A DNA stretch of 46,806 bases from a virus: IMG/VR virus record IMGVR_UViG_3300025887_000036, positions 1-46,806 of that record. One strand, 5' to 3'. The notes under the pieces were generated by a model. It was not told the DNA's origin. It did not search any database and saw only the letters and a program-made list of their open reading frames with translations. The position numbers and the translations under genes are program-made. Below are positions 17,120-24,967 of the stretch, piece after piece; the stretch's first letter is position 1, and each line of letters opens with the position of its first letter.

Positions 17120-18844
17120 ATGGCAAATATAAAAATTTATAATTTTAGTGGTGTTGATTTTAGAATAAGTGGTAGTGACTATTTCGATTTTTACTTAAAT
17201 GTAAATGGTATGACTACCGTAATCAGTGATGTAAATGTTGATTTCTCCTACCAAGATTGGGGTTTTGATTGGGATATTACTGAAGAAACACCAAGTGATT
17301 ATTTAACTGTTTCATTTGATTTTAATTTTTCTAACCCAAATAATCAAATTATAAGCACCTTATCAGGTGGGTGGGGTGGTTCAACGACAAGTAGTTTTAC
17401 TGCAACTACATATGGTTTAACTGGGTTAGATAATGGTGCAATAACTTATTCACCAGAATTAGATACTTATGGCCATGACGCATTATTAAGTGCATTAACA
17501 GGTACTACATTGGTACATGTTTCAGGGGATACACAATTAAAATTAAATAAAGTCACTGGTTACACTGGTAATTATATTTACCCAATTGAATTAATAAGCA
17601 CTACGGCCAGTACTGGTAATTATGCTAATTTTTGTGGTGGGTTCTACCAAGGTTATTATAAACTTGATGGTTACGATTATGAATTACTACCAAATAGGTA
17701 TGAGAGTGGGTGGACGATTGAAACTTGGTTAAATCAAACTGTAACTGGTGATACATGTGGTAATATTACTGGAACAACTCTTAACGATACTTACCCAAAT
17801 AATAAAGGATTCTTCTATTATATTGGAACTAGGGCCGAAAATAAATTTTGGAATATATTCACTGGTAATACCACTGGTTGTACTAGTGGGTCTACCGATT
17901 TCTGTATGGATATTAAAGAAATAGATATTAATATCAATAATATTATTGTTGATGGAAGCGGAACTACTTTAAGCGTTCCGTTAAGTCCCCCACCAATTGA
18001 TATTAAACGAATTAAAAACCAATTTTTAATATTTGGTAGGTCAAATGGTTTAGTGTGTGACAATAAACAATCAAAGGATGGTTATGGGCAAGTTCGAGCT
18101 AATAAAGGTTATGATAAAAATTTACCTCGTTATTCAACCATAGTTAGGGAAGAAACCACTAATTTCACTAATCCCTTTTTAATATTTGGTAGGTCAAATG
18201 GTTTAGTATGCGACAATGTACAATCCGATGATGGTTATGGTCAAGAAAGGGTTGGTTCTTTTTCTGGCTTAACAGCACCTATAATTGAATTAGATAAAGA
18301 TAGTGATTTAATTGACAACGCAATTGGTTTTAGGATTAAAGATGATGGAAGTATTGGTTATAGATTATTAACTATTTCAGGTGATTGTAAATCTGTTGAA
18401 ATGGTGGAAGAGTATTCAGCTAGTGGTACTGTTACTTCTGATAAATGGGAACATATTGTTGTTAAATGGGTTAATTCAGATAATTATAGTAAATGTGATT
18501 TGATTCATGGTGCACCAAGAAAAGGTAAATTAAAATTTTATATAAATTCTATGTTACGATGGAGTTCTAGTGAAATAGACGAAATGATATTTAAAAGGTT
18601 AGATGATTTTCAAGAAAAACAAGTTGGTGTCCCATACAATATTAGTATTGGTGGTGGAACACAAGGTTTATTAGAAAGTATGACCTTTGACGGTCAAGAT
18701 GTTGATGACTTAGGTTTAATCATAGAACGAAATTTTGCTGGAACCTTTATTGGTTCGATTTCTAAATTTAATATGTACAATAAGAATTTATCTTGGTGTC
18801 AAATTAAAGATACTTACAAAATCAATGTTAAAAAATATGTATAG
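17120..18844 (+). CDS. Virion protein with a concanavalin/LamG-like fold
   Basis: This 574-residue protein resembles phage structural proteins whose middle reads YPIELIS...GGFYQGYYKL...PNRYESGWTIETWL and whose C-terminal half has DKWEHIVVKWV followed by GKLKFYINSML. That pattern is typical of LamG-like (concanavalin A-like) sugar-binding jelly rolls. An internal direct duplication encodes FLIFGRSNGLVCDN twice (bases about 18022-18065 and 18175-18218), each followed by a DGYGQ segment; the two copies lie about 153 bases apart. It has no signal peptide. Its last eight bases overlap the CAP lipoprotein gene. Attachment to a host glycan or decoration of the virion is likely, but no residue-level evidence identifies a ligand. 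Confidence 0.6.
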   Translation: MANIKIYNFSGVDFRISGSDYFDFYLNVNGMTTVISDVNVDFSYQDWGFDWDITEETPSDYLTVSFDFNFSNPNNQIISTLSGGWGGSTTSSFTATTYGLTGLDNGAITYSPELDTYGHDALLSALTGTTLVHVSGDTQLKLNKVTGYTGNYIYPIELISTTASTGNYANFCGGFYQGYYKLDGYDYELLPNRYESGWTIETWLNQTVTGDTCGNITGTTLNDTYPNNKGFFYYIGTRAENKFWNIFTGNTTGCTSGSTDFCMDIKEIDININNIIVDGSGTTLSVPLSPPPIDIKRIKNQFLIFGRSNGLVCDNKQSKDGYGQVRANKGYDKNLPRYSTIVREETTNFTNPFLIFGRSNGLVCDNVQSDDGYGQERVGSFSGLTAPIIELDKDSDLIDNAIGFRIKDDGSIGYRLLTISGDCKSVEMVEEYSASGTVTSDKWEHIVVKWVNSDNYSKCDLIHGAPRKGKLKFYINSMLRWSSSEIDEMIFKRLDDFQEKQVGVPYNISIGGGTQGLLESMTFDGQDVDDLGLIIERNFAGTFIGSISKFNMYNKNLSWCQIKDTYKINVKKYV

Positions 18845-19346
18845 CGTGTTAAGAAATTTTATTTCATTATTCTTATTATCTACGATTTTAAGTTGTAGTA
18901 CAGTTGATACAGTTTCTTTACACCCTAAAAGAAGTGATATGATACACTACGTAAGTAATATTGCTGATTTAACTGAAGTTGAGAATGATTTATTGCTATT
19001 ATTTAATCAATATCGAGTTAACTTAAAATTAAATGAATTAATAAACGATAAATTATGTCGAGATTTAAGTGAGAAACATATTAATTATATGATAGTTTTG
19101 GGTGAGCTTAACCACCATAATACATTCATCAGGAGGTTTGAGATTTTAAGGCGTGGGGGTGATAATTACGGTGAAATTGTGGGTAAATATTATTCCACAG
19201 CGGATGGTTTTTATAAAGCTTTTATTAAAAGTGAATCTCATAGACAAATAATAATTGATAACCGTTATACTCACATCGGTGTTCGCTTAATTAAAGATAC
19301 CAACGATAAATACTACGTTACGTGTATCTTTAGCAATTTTTTATAA
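18837..19346 (+). CDS. CAP/SCP-domain lipoprotein
   Basis: The ATG at 18837 is preferred over the upstream ATG at 18735: it overlaps the previous stop by eight bases and gives a typical lipoprotein signal, with a hydrophobic core (8-17) and an ILSC lipobox at Cys20. The mature part is a CAP (SCP/YkwD, PF00188-like) domain: FNQYRVNLKLNEL at 56-68, NHH at 92-94, GE at 112-113, SESHRQII at 132-139, THIGVR at 145-150, and a closing YYVTCIFSNF. His94, Glu113 and His135 would be the expected pocket residues. It would be exported and lipid-anchored in the host envelope. CAP proteins in phages are uncommon and their function here is unknown; superinfection exclusion or envelope modification are guesses. 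Confidence 0.7.
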   Translation: MYSVLRNFISLFLLSTILSCSTVDTVSLHPKRSDMIHYVSNIADLTEVENDLLLLFNQYRVNLKLNELINDKLCRDLSEKHINYMIVLGELNHHNTFIRRFEILRRGGDNYGEIVGKYYSTADGFYKAFIKSESHRQIIIDNRYTHIGVRLIKDTNDKYYVTCIFSNFL

Positions 19347-19355
19347 TTTTTATAA

Positions 19356-19370
19356 TATTTATAATAAAAG
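19356..19370 (+). promoter_or_regulatory. Candidate phage promoter box (TATTTATAATAAAAG)
   Basis: This consensus copy of the recurring box lies between the CAP gene stop and the ATG at 19374, with three bases between box and ATG. It is preceded by AT-rich TTTTTATAAT repeats. Confidence 0.5.
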
Positions 19371-19373
19371 ACT

Positions 19374-20549
19374 ATGGCTGTATCAGATTTAGATAAAGAA
19401 AAAATATTCACACAATTTAAACATTCATTAGGGGCACCTATTAGGGATATTGAATTATTAGATGAGATGTTATGTACATTTCTTCAAATAGCTACTGAGG
19501 ATTACTCTATGCACGTTCAAAATTGGTTAATAGAACATCAATGGCAATCGTTATTGGGGAAAAATATTGATACAACTGATATGGCGTTTGCAATGAGTGT
19601 TCGTGATTTCGATTTCGTAACACAATATACTTACGCATATTCTAAACAAGTAGGTTTACAAGCTAGAGGTCCATGGGAACTTAAAAAAGATTACGTTGAA
19701 GTTGAGGCTGGAAGACAAGTGTATGTTATACCAGCTGGTAGAGAGATTAATGAAGTATTGTGGGTTACCCCACCTACCACTGACGCAGCTTTATTCGCAA
19801 ATTATGGTGGTTTTGACGCTGGATATGGTGGTGGTTTTGCTCAAATGGGTATTGGTGCTAGTGCTAATGGTGCTTCAGGTGCTGGTGCTGGTGGTGGTTA
19901 CTACGTTGCCCCTGCATTCGACGTGTTATTAACTGCATCTGATTTTAACCTTAAAAATAGGTTACTTAGAAGTGAATTAGCATATAAAGTAACAGCTGGG
20001 CCAGATGGAACTAGATTATTACATTTAATGAGCACACCAGGTTCAAGATTATCTTTCGGTGGTGCTGGTGTAGGTGCTGGTGCTGGTGCTGGTGCTGGAC
20101 CAACTGCGGTAGGTTTACAAGGTTGTAAAGTTTGGTATCACTATTATGACACTGGAACTGACCCAGAAGATATTGATGAGTGTAGAAAGTTAAATTCAGA
20201 TATAATTACTTTACCAAATGAAGTTCCTTTAGCTGAATTAAAATTTGAGGATTTTAATTTCCCAACCAAAGTATTGGTGAGACAATTATTTATGGCTGAA
20301 GCTAAAAAAGCTTTAGGTAGGGTTAGAGGTAAATTTAGTGGTGTTCTTGGGCCACCAGAGGCTGAGAGAACTATGGATTACGAGTCGTTAGTTTCTGAAG
20401 GTAATGAAGAAAAAAGGGATGCATTGGATAAATTAGATGAGCGGTTATTAAGGTTAGGTAGTCAACAACAATTAGAAAGAGCTGCTAACGAAGCTGAAAA
20501 TTTAAATAAACACCTTCGTTATCGTCCCCTTGGATTTTATTTCCATTAA
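19374..20549 (+). CDS. Conserved virion protein with Gly/Ala-rich insert
   Basis: This 391-residue protein has an N-terminal helical region, then LQARGPWELKKDYVEVEAGRQ near residues 92-112 and AGREINEVLW near 120. I recall this arrangement from structural proteins of marine T4-like phages. Two low-complexity Gly/Ala segments follow (about residues 143-175 and 227-245), the second built of repeated GAGAGAG dipeptides. The C-terminal third is charged and helical. No enzymatic motif is seen. It is the last plus-strand gene before a strand switch and ends 3 bases before the bidirectional terminator. I infer a virion component, perhaps neck or baseplate; the exact role is uncertain. Confidence 0.55.
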   Translation: MAVSDLDKEKIFTQFKHSLGAPIRDIELLDEMLCTFLQIATEDYSMHVQNWLIEHQWQSLLGKNIDTTDMAFAMSVRDFDFVTQYTYAYSKQVGLQARGPWELKKDYVEVEAGRQVYVIPAGREINEVLWVTPPTTDAALFANYGGFDAGYGGGFAQMGIGASANGASGAGAGGGYYVAPAFDVLLTASDFNLKNRLLRSELAYKVTAGPDGTRLLHLMSTPGSRLSFGGAGVGAGAGAGAGPTAVGLQGCKVWYHYYDTGTDPEDIDECRKLNSDIITLPNEVPLAELKFEDFNFPTKVLVRQLFMAEAKKALGRVRGKFSGVLGPPEAERTMDYESLVSEGNEEKRDALDKLDERLLRLGSQQQLERAANEAENLNKHLRYRPLGFYFH

Positions 20550-20552
20550 AAC

Positions 20553-20586
20553 AAAAAGAGAGCTTAATAATAGCTCTCTTTTTTTT
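20553..20586. terminator. Bidirectional rho-independent terminator
   Basis: A 12-bp stem (AAAAAGAGAGCT paired with AGCTCTCTTTTT) encloses a TAATAAT loop and ends in a T run on the plus strand; the A run gives a T run on the minus strand. It separates the convergent virion gene and DNA polymerase gene and can serve both. Confidence 0.9.
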
Positions 20587-23500
20587 ATCCTCTAGAATCT
20601 CTACGTATTCCACCATGTTCTTCTATTTCAGAATCTAAACTCACTTTATGTTCTACACTTTCCCTTTCTAAAACTTCTTTTAACGAATCTTTATAATCAT
20701 CTAAAACTAATGTGACACCAGCTAAATCTAATTCTTTTTTAATTTTTAATGCTTTATCATTATTACCTTCTTTTTTAGCTTCAACCCACACATGTGTTAA
20801 CCAAGACTCAAATGTTTTTAACGCTTTATTATCAACTGTTTGATAATAAAGGTGACGTTGTTCAGCCCATGTCTCATATTTAAAGATGTCTTGAACTGAA
20901 GCTAAATCAACCTCCCATTTCTCAGATTTAATGAAAATATTTGGCTCTCCATTTTTATCATTATGTACTATAAATGAACCATATAAAGAAATCGATTTAG
21001 GTAATTCATTAGTAACTTTCATATTAGCAATGTCACCAACCTCCATTCTTTTTATTAATTCTAGTACTTTAGATTTTTCAAATTTAATACCCTCAATTCT
21101 TTCAATTTTCATACGCTCATCATAGTCAACTTTTATAGATTCCCAATCCATATTTAATTCCTCTAGATTATTAGGGGTTTTATCAACTCTAAGCCAAAAT
21201 TCAATTTCCTTATCTTCCATATCCATCAACTCACCTAATGTATTTTGGTCACCATCTTTAAAAGCAACACCACGATGCATTTCACAATCTTTTTGACTAA
21301 AAACTTTCCTTTCAGTCAACTCCATTTCTTTATTTTTTTTATTTTTAACCATATCCATTAAAATACCCTCCCTAATTTCAGGTTTAAAACAAACTAACAA
21401 TGCGTGAATTCTTTTATTAAATGCGGCCAAATATTTTGGTACGTTATATTCATCAGTTGTTAAATTAGGGTTATTTTCTATTTGGTCAGTTGGTATTAAT
21501 TTACAATTAAGTTTAATCTCGAAATTAACTTCACTACCATAAGTGCCATAGGCTTTTTTATGGGCCTTTTGTTCATCTGTGGGGTGGTAAATTTTTTGCG
21601 CATCACCAACTGATTTAGTTGCACCAATATTAACATAATAAACCGTATCACCCAAATTAGCATTAACATCATTAGCTATTAATAACTCCATATGCGCTTT
21701 TCTAGCTTTTAAACTACCAGATTTTGTTCTAGTTTTCATATCCTTTATATACGATGGCACGGTGTCCTTAACATTAGACTTACTAGCTATTTTAACCAAT
21801 GGTATTCTAAAATTATAAATATCATCAACGGTTTTATTATAAATTTTTATAAAACTATCCCCATCACCCTTTAATAGATAATCGATTGCTTCAGCTAAAA
21901 AATCCTCAATATAACCTGGCATTTTTGATGACTTAATCGTGTTACCAACTAATTTAATTTTACCACCAATTAAGTTAGCGTAGTTTTTTCTAGAGAAGTT
22001 AATTGTTGATTCACAAATATCGTCAATATCTAACCCCATTCTACCAATCATGTATAATTCATTAAATTCACCTACAACAGCATCTAAACCTACTAAAGTA
22101 ACACCCTTATCTTTTTCAGTAAATCTATGAGTACCTAAAGGTGTATAATAATTAGTATCAATATCTTTCGGAATTGCAAAGTTAAACCCATCTGTATCCC
22201 CTACAAGTGGTCTGAATTTTTTATCCATAAAGAATTTAACCATTAACCTCAAGTATTGTCTACCTCTACAAGTAGTTTCTTCAGCGCAGTTGATATCACC
22301 CCAATTGAAAATGTTAGGCGCACCTAATGAACCAAAGAATGAATTACCTAAAATTTTAATTGGTAATTGTTTCTTATCGTACATACTCGCTAACCCACTT
22401 TCTTTTTCAATTTCAGAGTTCAATAATTCCAAATCTTCTTTAGAAATTTTATCAATGTTATTATTCTTAAGTTCTTTTAATTTACCTAATTTAGCTTTAT
22501 GGTCATTCATCAAACCTTTAAACTTATCCCTTGTTGATGCGATATAAATTAACATACCTCTCATCACACCACTTATATCAGTATCTGGGAATATATCGTG
22601 CGTAATCTCAATATTCGGGTATAAGGCAGCAAAATCCAATTTTGCAACGTCTTCAGCATACCCAACTTCAAGCAATCTTGATAACCCACCTGTGAATGTC
22701 TTTCTAGGTTTAACAGCTGGAATTGCTAATCTATTTTCATATGACCACGCTAACATAATTAATTTCCAAATACCAGCAGTACCCATCGTTGTGGAGCGCA
22801 TATATGATGTTGGGATGATTTTAGATAATAAAAAAGATGCTTGATTATAAACCCCATCAACTTTTTCAGTTTCCCATAAATCATCAAGTAAATAACGTCT
22901 AATAATCACATCACCCATAACTTCTTCATAACCATCTTCTAAGGACCTTTCTTCTGTTATTGGGTAGTAACTACCATCGGCATCATTAAAAGCGTAATTA
23001 GTGTCTTTATCAGCCCATATGGAGTATATTTTATTACCTTCAACATATACACGATTATCTTTATTAAGTTTTGAGTATTTAGTAATGTATTTTAATCCAG
23101 CACTTTTAATATTCGAGTTAATAGCTTTTGCCCTACGAACTGCATGATAAACATCAATAATGTTATAACCCCACATCATTGTTTGTTTATAAAATTCACT
23201 TTCACCACCAAATTTTATACTTTTATCAACCCGTCTAATATTACTTTTACCACTCTTATCTAAAGTTTTGGCAATTAATTCAATATCAATATTTAAAATT
23301 TCACATCTAGTAAAGATAAAGTCCCAATCAAAATTCTCGGAATTATAACCTGCAATTACATCGGGTCTTAAAGTATTTATTATGTCAAAGAATTTAAGTA
23401 TTGAATACGCTTCTAAGTCCCTTAATTCCTTTCTACTCCCAGTTTGTGGTACTTCTATAATCTCTTCGAAACCTTTATTATCTCTAATACCAACTTGGAA

Positions 23501-24160
23501 TATTCTAGCATCTTTATGTCTAGTTGGGTTATTACCAGCGTCAAATTCGTATAATTTTGTTAAATCTTCACCAGTGGACATCCTTGATTTAATATCATTA
23601 ATTTCTTCTGGGGATAATAAACCTCCCTTTGGTTTTAATCCCGTTGTTTCTAAATCAAATTGAAGTCTATGAACATCATTATAATCATCCATTCCCTTGA
23701 ATAATCTTTTACCAGATGCAATTAGATATTGTTCAATTGGGTTTATAGCAATGAAGTAACTCTTAGTTGATTCACCATACACATCAACACCACCTTCTTT
23801 AAAGAATTTTAATAATCTGGTGTTAGAACCTTTGGTTTTTGCCATGTATTTGAAACCATCACCCATTCTGAAGGTTTCAGCCTCCCCACCTATGGAAGTT
23901 TTTAACTTTGTTATGGTGATACCATATTTTTCGATGGCTTTTTTAATTAAATTTCTTTTACCCCCATACATAATTTTAGTAACTTCTTCTTTAAACCATA
24001 AAAAGGATGTTACGTGGTCTTTTGAAATATATTTACCCCTTACTGGGTCATTAATTATAAGTGAAACTTCAGGACTACCATAAGGAATTTCAACACCTAC
24101 GATATATTTTTTTTGATTTCTACCTTCTAGGAATCTAGATATTACTTCTTCATTAACCAT
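20585..24160 (-). CDS. 43: Family B DNA polymerase, T4 gp43-like
   Basis: This 1,191-residue replicative polymerase has 3'-5' proofreading motifs: Exo I with FDLET near residues 168-172, Exo II in GYNSENFDWDFIF near 278, and a YLLDD that fits Exo III near 420. The polymerase motifs are: A, KLDFAALYPNIE near 506-517; B, KILGNSFFGSLG near 600-611; and C, VGDTDGF near 652-658. Both motif C aspartates are present, but the usual following Ser is Gly. It is longer than T4 gp43 (898 residues), with a long C-terminal region of unclear function. It is the last gene of a minus-strand replication block and ends in the bidirectional terminator. A 163-bp gap upstream holds an inverted repeat. The catalytic call is secure. 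Confidence 0.95.
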   Translation of the reverse strand: MVNEEVISRFLEGRNQKKYIVGVEIPYGSPEVSLIINDPVRGKYISKDHVTSFLWFKEEVTKIMYGGKRNLIKKAIEKYGITITKLKTSIGGEAETFRMGDGFKYMAKTKGSNTRLLKFFKEGGVDVYGESTKSYFIAINPIEQYLIASGKRLFKGMDDYNDVHRLQFDLETTGLKPKGGLLSPEEINDIKSRMSTGEDLTKLYEFDAGNNPTRHKDARIFQVGIRDNKGFEEIIEVPQTGSRKELRDLEAYSILKFFDIINTLRPDVIAGYNSENFDWDFIFTRCEILNIDIELIAKTLDKSGKSNIRRVDKSIKFGGESEFYKQTMMWGYNIIDVYHAVRRAKAINSNIKSAGLKYITKYSKLNKDNRVYVEGNKIYSIWADKDTNYAFNDADGSYYPITEERSLEDGYEEVMGDVIIRRYLLDDLWETEKVDGVYNQASFLLSKIIPTSYMRSTTMGTAGIWKLIMLAWSYENRLAIPAVKPRKTFTGGLSRLLEVGYAEDVAKLDFAALYPNIEITHDIFPDTDISGVMRGMLIYIASTRDKFKGLMNDHKAKLGKLKELKNNNIDKISKEDLELLNSEIEKESGLASMYDKKQLPIKILGNSFFGSLGAPNIFNWGDINCAEETTCRGRQYLRLMVKFFMDKKFRPLVGDTDGFNFAIPKDIDTNYYTPLGTHRFTEKDKGVTLVGLDAVVGEFNELYMIGRMGLDIDDICESTINFSRKNYANLIGGKIKLVGNTIKSSKMPGYIEDFLAEAIDYLLKGDGDSFIKIYNKTVDDIYNFRIPLVKIASKSNVKDTVPSYIKDMKTRTKSGSLKARKAHMELLIANDVNANLGDTVYYVNIGATKSVGDAQKIYHPTDEQKAHKKAYGTYGSEVNFEIKLNCKLIPTDQIENNPNLTTDEYNVPKYLAAFNKRIHALLVCFKPEIREGILMDMVKNKKNKEMELTERKVFSQKDCEMHRGVAFKDGDQNTLGELMDMEDKEIEFWLRVDKTPNNLEELNMDWESIKVDYDERMKIERIEGIKFEKSKVLELIKRMEVGDIANMKVTNELPKSISLYGSFIVHNDKNGEPNIFIKSEKWEVDLASVQDIFKYETWAEQRHLYYQTVDNKALKTFESWLTHVWVEAKKEGNNDKALKIKKELDLAGVTLVLDDYKDSLKEVLERESVEHKVSLDSEIEEHGGIRRDSRG

Positions 24161-24263
24161 AAAACTTATATACTTTTACGCAAAAAAACACAATTTTAAC
24201 CAAAAATCAAAGTTTTTATTGCTTTTTTTTAAAATAATTCGTTCTTTACCAGGGCTTTATCTT

Positions 24264-24286
24264 CTTTATTTGTATAGCAAATAAAG
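24264..24286. promoter_or_regulatory. 9-bp inverted repeat in the DNA polymerase leader
   Basis: CTTTATTTG and CAAATAAAG flank a TATAG spacer in the 163-bp gap before the polymerase gene, about 104 bases from its ATG. There is no T run on the minus strand, so it is not a standard terminator. It could be an mRNA operator or hairpin. The rest of the gap is AT-rich and I see no gene in it. Confidence 0.35.
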
Positions 24287-24323
24287 GAGATTGTATTACA
24301 GATATCAATAAATTTATAGGGAT

Positions 24324-24686
24324 TTAATTCTCAAGGACATGGATATTTAACTCATTTTTAATTGGCACTATAAGAGTACCTGAACCATCATTAAAAACTA
24401 TTTTGAATTCACCAACAAATGTACCAGCTTTTTTAGTTTCCTTAGATGTGAATTGATAACCAATAAAATATTCTTCACCGTTACAATCACTTGAAGGTCC
24501 TTTAAGTATGCACAAACCCTCTTTATCACCAATCCTTTTAACACCTGTATTTGTGTCAACCATACAAAAAGTGATTTGTGAATTTTGAATCATATCATAG
24601 AATTTATTAAAATCATTTCTCCCATCATTTATTAATTCCATCTTTAAGATAGGTAAAGTTGCAGTTCTATTTATATAAAAATCCAT
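24324..24686 (-). CDS. Conserved small phage protein, likely beta-rich
   Basis: This 120-residue protein has the layout LPILKMELINDGRND, then TFCMVDTNTGVKRI, a Cys-containing turn, EEYFIGYQF, and finally GTFVGEFKIVF followed by GSGTLIVPIKNELNIHVLE. The last part resembles beta-sandwich N-terminal domains of phage baseplate or fibre-attachment proteins (BppU-like), and I recall similar free-standing proteins in uncultured tailed phages. It sits among replication genes on the minus strand, between glutaredoxin and DNA polymerase, with its own promoter-like box. The structural role is inferred; a replication role cannot be excluded. Confidence 0.5.
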   Translation of the reverse strand: MDFYINRTATLPILKMELINDGRNDFNKFYDMIQNSQITFCMVDTNTGVKRIGDKEGLCILKGPSSDCNGEEYFIGYQFTSKETKKAGTFVGEFKIVFNDGSGTLIVPIKNELNIHVLEN

Positions 24687-24693
24687 TAGTTTC

Positions 24694-24707
24694 TTTTATT
24701 ATAAATA
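24694..24707 (-). promoter_or_regulatory. Candidate phage promoter box on the minus strand
   Basis: The minus strand reads TATTTATAATAAAA, the same box seen before plus-strand genes, seven bases from the ATG at 24686. Its presence in the matching orientation on the opposite strand supports a directional function. Confidence 0.5.
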
Positions 24708-24709
24708 TA

Positions 24710-24967
24710 TTAATCTTCAATTAAAGATAATATTAATTTTACAGCTTCATCAATTGTATTGAAACTTCTTTTGGGTGCTAATATATGTGGTTTTAAAATT
24801 ATGATAGGAATTACAGGTTCACCGATGAATTCAAAGACACTTTCCACATTAATTTCATTAATTTTATCATCAATATCAATTTTGGTGAATTTAATATCTA
24901 ATTCCGTTAATTTTTTTTGTAATTCATTGCAATAACCACAATTTTCACTTGTATATATTTGTATCAT
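24710..24967 (-). CDS. Glutaredoxin
   Basis: This 85-residue thioredoxin-fold protein has an N-terminal strand IQIYTSENCGYC with the redox pair Cys10-Gly-Tyr-Cys13, followed by a helix. A VIPIIIL segment carries the cis-proline near residue 54. Length and layout fit phage glutaredoxins of the T4 NrdC type, which reduce ribonucleotide reductase or other disulfides. Its start codon overlaps the helicase stop (ATGA), so the two are translationally coupled. A promoter-like box just downstream then serves the next gene. No ribonucleotide reductase gene is in the window. Confidence 0.85.
   Translation of the reverse strand: MIQIYTSENCGYCNELQKKLTELDIKFTKIDIDDKINEINVESVFEFIGEPVIPIIILKPHILAPKRSFNTIDEAVKLILSLIED

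Noticed and set aside
18735-18836. Upstream start for the CAP lipoprotein
   Set aside because: It would add 34 residues before the signal peptide and overlap the previous gene by 110 bases; the ATG at 18837 gives a normal lipoprotein signal.
19696-19932. Plus-strand frame rich in Val and Leu within the Gly/Ala-rich virion gene
   Set aside because: It is an out-of-frame reading of GGTGCT-type repeats and not an independent gene.
1-20549. Diversity-generating retroelement acting on the fibres
   Set aside because: No reverse transcriptase gene or template repeat is visible. Variation between copies is mostly silent third-position change rather than adenine-targeted substitution.
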